From Clostridiales bacterium UBA1770 (lineage in GTDB: Bacteria; Bacillota; Clostridia; Oscillospirales; CAG-272), in NCBI GenBank assembly GCA_002315325.1, contig DCGU01000087.1, positions 19,441 through 35,969 of the forward strand: a stretch of 16,529 bases of DNA, read 5' to 3'. The notes under the pieces are model-generated. The model saw only the letters and a list, made by a program, of their open reading frames with translations. It was not told the origin of the DNA and ran no database searches. The translations under genes were made by a program, and so were the position numbers. Of this stretch, positions 14,501 to 16,529 are shown in pieces; the stretch's first letter is position 1; every line of letters starts with the position of its first letter.

Positions 14501-15547
14501 TTAGTGCAGCGCATCAAGCAGGATGGTGAAATCGGCATGCTGCAGCCATTCGCCGTCAATGAAATTGCGGCCGCGCAAACGCAGCTTATCTTCATACGCT
14601 TCGAGCACGTAGCCTTCTCCGCCGCCGTTCGTATATTCCATGGAGGGCACGTCGAGTGCGAACAGGCGGTTCCCGAGCTGCTGCAGGCCGATGGTACCGA
14701 CCGCCGTGTGCAGGTGACCCGAAATATAAAGAATCGTCGTTCCGGCGTCGGCATACTTTTGCAGAATGGCCTGAACGGCGTCGGACTGTTCACCGAGGAT
14801 ACCGCAGCGCCAGTTTTCCATCACGCCGGGCATCGTGTTGAGCGGCTGGTGACAGGAAACGATGATGGGTTTACCGCAATGGGAAGCGGCGGCCATGACG
14901 CGGTCCAAGAAATTCAACTGGTCCGGCGAAATATACGCCATATTATTGAGGATTTCCGAATCGGTAAAATTCTTATCCGCAAACCAGGGCGTCAGATGAC
15001 GGTTGAGCGCACGCAGATTTTCACTGCCGAGGATGACAACGGGATAACCGTTCGCTTCGGTTACGTAGTACGGATAGTTGGTGTTATACCCGCAGTCGCG
15101 GCAGTAATCACAGAACAGGTTCAGCCCCACTTCATAACGGGGTTCCATATCGGTGAACCGACAGTCGTGGTTGCCGATGACGGGAATAATCTTCGGAACG
15201 CGGTTATACCACGCCGTCAGCTGCTTCATATTATCATATTCGCACAAATGGGCCGAGTTGGTTAAGTCGCCGGCAATCAGCAGGGCGTCCGGCACGCGGC
15301 GCGTATCCGAAATACCCGCCAGCGCACGGCGCAGCACGTCGGTTCTGTCGCGGACGATATCGCCGTCGGTATGCCAGTCTGCCGTGACAATCATCTGCAT
15401 TTTCAGCTGTTCGGGCCGTTCCGGCAGATACCCGCGCTCCGAACGGAAGAAACGGCGCTTCAGCGCCCCCGGTACAACCTTCATGGTTTTGAGGCGGTTT
15501 TTTCTCTTTTTTATCGCTTTTTGCTTTTGTTCTTCAGTTTTTTTCAC
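14501..15547 (-). CDS. Calcineurin-like metallophosphoesterase
   Basis: This 348-residue protein shows the full metallophosphoesterase motif set: ADWH (D57, H59), AGDLTN (D94), GNHD (125-128), SCHQP (H233) and GHLH (277-280). These bind two metals, and the enzyme would hydrolyse a phosphoester, phosphodiester or nucleotide; the substrate is unknown. It starts with GTG at 15547, eight bases after GGGGAG. The first 35 residues are strongly basic, rich in Lys and Arg, which may be a nucleic-acid- or membrane-surface-binding tail or an overlong start; the next ATG is at 15484 and also keeps all motifs. It has its own promoter in the gap after the sir2 gene. Confidence 0.88.
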   Translation of the reverse strand: MKKTEEQKQKAIKKRKNRLKTMKVVPGALKRRFFRSERGYLPERPEQLKMQMIVTADWHTDGDIVRDRTDVLRRALAGISDTRRVPDALLIAGDLTNSAHLCEYDNMKQLTAWYNRVPKIIPVIGNHDCRFTDMEPRYEVGLNLFCDYCRDCGYNTNYPYYVTEANGYPVVILGSENLRALNRHLTPWFADKNFTDSEILNNMAYISPDQLNFLDRVMAAASHCGKPIIVSCHQPLNTMPGVMENWRCGILGEQSDAVQAILQKYADAGTTILYISGHLHTAVGTIGLQQLGNRLFALDVPSMEYTNGGGEGYVLEAYEDKLRLRGRNFIDGEWLQHADFTILLDALH

Positions 15548-15565
15548 GTTCTTTTCTCCCCAGGT

Positions 15566-15587
15566 ACGACGATTGGTCAGTCGTCGT
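15566..15587 (-). promoter_or_regulatory. Palindrome in the metallophosphoesterase leader
   Basis: Perfect seven-base arms acgacga (15566-15572) and tcgtcgt (15581-15587) flank eight bases. They lie between the predicted transcription start (about 15596) and the ribosome site GGGGAG. No T-run follows, so it is not a terminator. An operator or a 5' UTR stem is likely. Confidence 0.5.
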
Positions 15588-15602
15588 CATAATAACAAAG
15601 AT

Positions 15603-15631
15603 ATGATACCACATCGGTACCGTTTTTTCAA
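15603..15631 (-). promoter_or_regulatory. Promoter of the metallophosphoesterase gene
   Basis: The minus strand reads TTGAAA (15631-15626), a 17-base spacer and TATCAT (15608-15603). It lies just past the end of the sir2 gene and could uncouple the last two genes from sir2. Confidence 0.65.
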
Positions 15632-15635
15632 TATT

Positions 15636-16424
15636 TCAGCAAAAGTCCTGCGGATTTTCCTGCGCCAAATAGTCCAAAACCTTTGAGAGCGGCAGGTGCA
15701 GCACGTACTCCGCCATGCCGTCGTAGGGTGTCGGCGTATAGTTGACGATGATCAGATGCTTCCCCGGGAAGCAGCCGACCAGCGAAGCGGCAGGCTGTAC
15801 CGTTAACGAAGAACCGGCAACCAGCAGCACGTCGGCACGGCCGACGCGCTCCGCCGCATTACTGAATACTTCCCCGTCCAGTCCTTCGCCGTACAAAACG
15901 ACGTCGGGACGAATCATACCGCCGCATTTGCAGCGCGGCACGCCGGAACTCTGTGTCACGTCGGTGACGGGATAACGGCGATAGCAGGCGGCACAGTAAT
16001 TTCGCGCCGTGGAACCGTGCAATTCGAAAATGTGCTGATTTCCCGCGGCGGCATGCAGGCCGTCAATATTTTGCGTAATCAAAGCTTTCAATATATTTTG
16101 CTTTTCCAATTCTGCCAGGGCCAGATGCGCCGCGTTGGGCACGGCATCCGGATAAATCATTTGCGAACGGTAGTAGGCATAAAACTTTTCCGGCTCGTTT
16201 TCCAGGCAATCCGCGCTGAGCAGATATTCCGGCGGATCGGTAAACGCCTCTGCGCCCTTGGTGTACAGGCCGTTGGTCCCGCGGAAATCGGGGATACCGC
16301 TGTCGGTGGAGACGCCGGCGCCGCCGAAAAAGACCAAAAACTTGGCAGAGCGCACAATGTCGCGCACCTGCGCCATCGTTTCCCGCACCGCGGGCGTCAC
16401 TTCATCTTTCATAATCTCAGTCAT
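15636..16424 (-). CDS. Sir2-family NAD-dependent protein deacylase
   Basis: This 262-residue bacterial sirtuin removes acyl groups from protein lysines with NAD+. Visible are the NAD-binding GAGVSTDSGIPDFRG (35-49), TQNIDG (117-122), the catalytic His in FELHGS (H136), a zinc site built from C144/C147 and C165/C167, and GSSLTVQPA in the C-terminal Rossmann part. I cannot tell the acyl preference; the Tyr/Arg pair typical of desuccinylases is not obvious. Two possible ATGs (residues 1 and 5) exist; the first, preceded by an AGGA at longer spacing, is used here. A near-consensus promoter lies about 40 bases upstream. It is the first gene of its group. Confidence 0.93.
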   Translation of the reverse strand: MTEIMKDEVTPAVRETMAQVRDIVRSAKFLVFFGGAGVSTDSGIPDFRGTNGLYTKGAEAFTDPPEYLLSADCLENEPEKFYAYYRSQMIYPDAVPNAAHLALAELEKQNILKALITQNIDGLHAAAGNQHIFELHGSTARNYCAACYRRYPVTDVTQSSGVPRCKCGGMIRPDVVLYGEGLDGEVFSNAAERVGRADVLLVAGSSLTVQPAASLVGCFPGKHLIIVNYTPTPYDGMAEYVLHLPLSKVLDYLAQENPQDFC

Positions 16425-16463
16425 ACGGTTTCTCTGTCCTCGCTTTCCGTTTTCTACATCAGT

Positions 16464-16492
16464 ATTATAAAAGGCGGCGGGGACAAAGTCAA
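16464..16492 (-). promoter_or_regulatory. Sigma-A promoter of the sir2 gene
   Basis: The minus strand reads TTGACT (16492-16487), a 17-base spacer and a perfect TATAAT (16469-16464). Transcription would start near 16457, about 33 bases before the sir2 ATG. Confidence 0.85.
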
Positions 16493-16501
16493 TAAAAAAA
16501 C

Positions 16502-16517
16502 TTTACAAGATTGTAAA
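16502..16517. promoter_or_regulatory. Palindromic operator candidate upstream of sir2
   Basis: TTTACAA-GA-TTGTAAA is a perfect inverted repeat with seven-base arms, ten bases upstream of the -35 box. Its size and position suit a dimeric regulator. I do not recognise it as a known box. Confidence 0.5.
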
Positions 16518-16529
16518 ATGAAGTTGCAA

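Noticed and set aside
1..16529. tRNA, rRNA, CRISPR arrays, insertion sequences or transposases
   Set aside because: None seen: there are no regularly spaced repeats, no transposase-like reading frames, and no tRNA-like sequence in the few non-coding gaps.

Overview
All genes in this window are read from the minus strand. The content suggests a strictly fermentative anaerobe of the Bacillota (Clostridia or Negativicutes; the window does not decide which). The evidence is a ferredoxin-linked 2-oxoacid oxidoreductase, strong AGGAGG-type ribosome binding sites, tight operon packing, and a GC content that looks to be in the mid-50s % by eye. One stretch, about 1-930, is clearly AT-richer (roughly 40% GC in lines counted by hand).

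Region 1 (16529 to about 13440) is a small operon. It starts with a Sir2-type NAD-dependent deacylase behind a near-consensus sigma-A promoter. A calcineurin-like metallophosphoesterase follows with its own promoter and a palindrome in its leader. Last comes a protein resembling the GNAT_C 'acyltransferase domain' family, ended by a strong hairpin terminator.

Region 2 (about 13440 to 12932) is a regulatory gap of some 500 bases. It has a TTGACA-16-TACAAT promoter, a 35-codon leader ORF with its own Shine-Dalgarno, and an intrinsic terminator whose stem overlaps the leader stop codon, all upstream of the next operon. This looks like translation-coupled attenuation.

Region 3 (12931 to 97) is one continuous ten-gene operon with gaps of at most 33 bases and several overlaps. 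In order of transcription it holds: two paralogous XRE-HTH/cupin/acyl-CoA synthetase fusions; a SIMIBI-type P-loop ATPase; a four-subunit 2-oxoacid:ferredoxin oxidoreductase of the VorB type (ferredoxin, alpha, beta, gamma); a LeuA-like protein that has lost its metal and catalytic residues but keeps the leucine-binding regulatory domain; a xylose-isomerase-like TIM barrel fused to a third acyl-CoA synthetase; and a Leu/Val/Phe dehydrogenase followed by a terminator.

Together the operon connects branched-chain (or aryl) carboxylates, their CoA thioesters, 2-oxo acids and amino acids. ATP-consuming AMP-forming ligases instead of a phosphotransacylase/kinase pair, and a dehydrogenase lacking the usual NAD-selecting Asp, favour the assimilatory direction: carboxylate to acyl-CoA to 2-oxo acid to amino acid. 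The fermentative direction cannot be excluded. The most unusual elements are the enzymes fused to DNA-binding/cupin sensor domains, the apparent LeuA pseudoenzyme, the TIM-barrel/ligase fusion, and an abrupt compositional switch inside the dehydrogenase gene.
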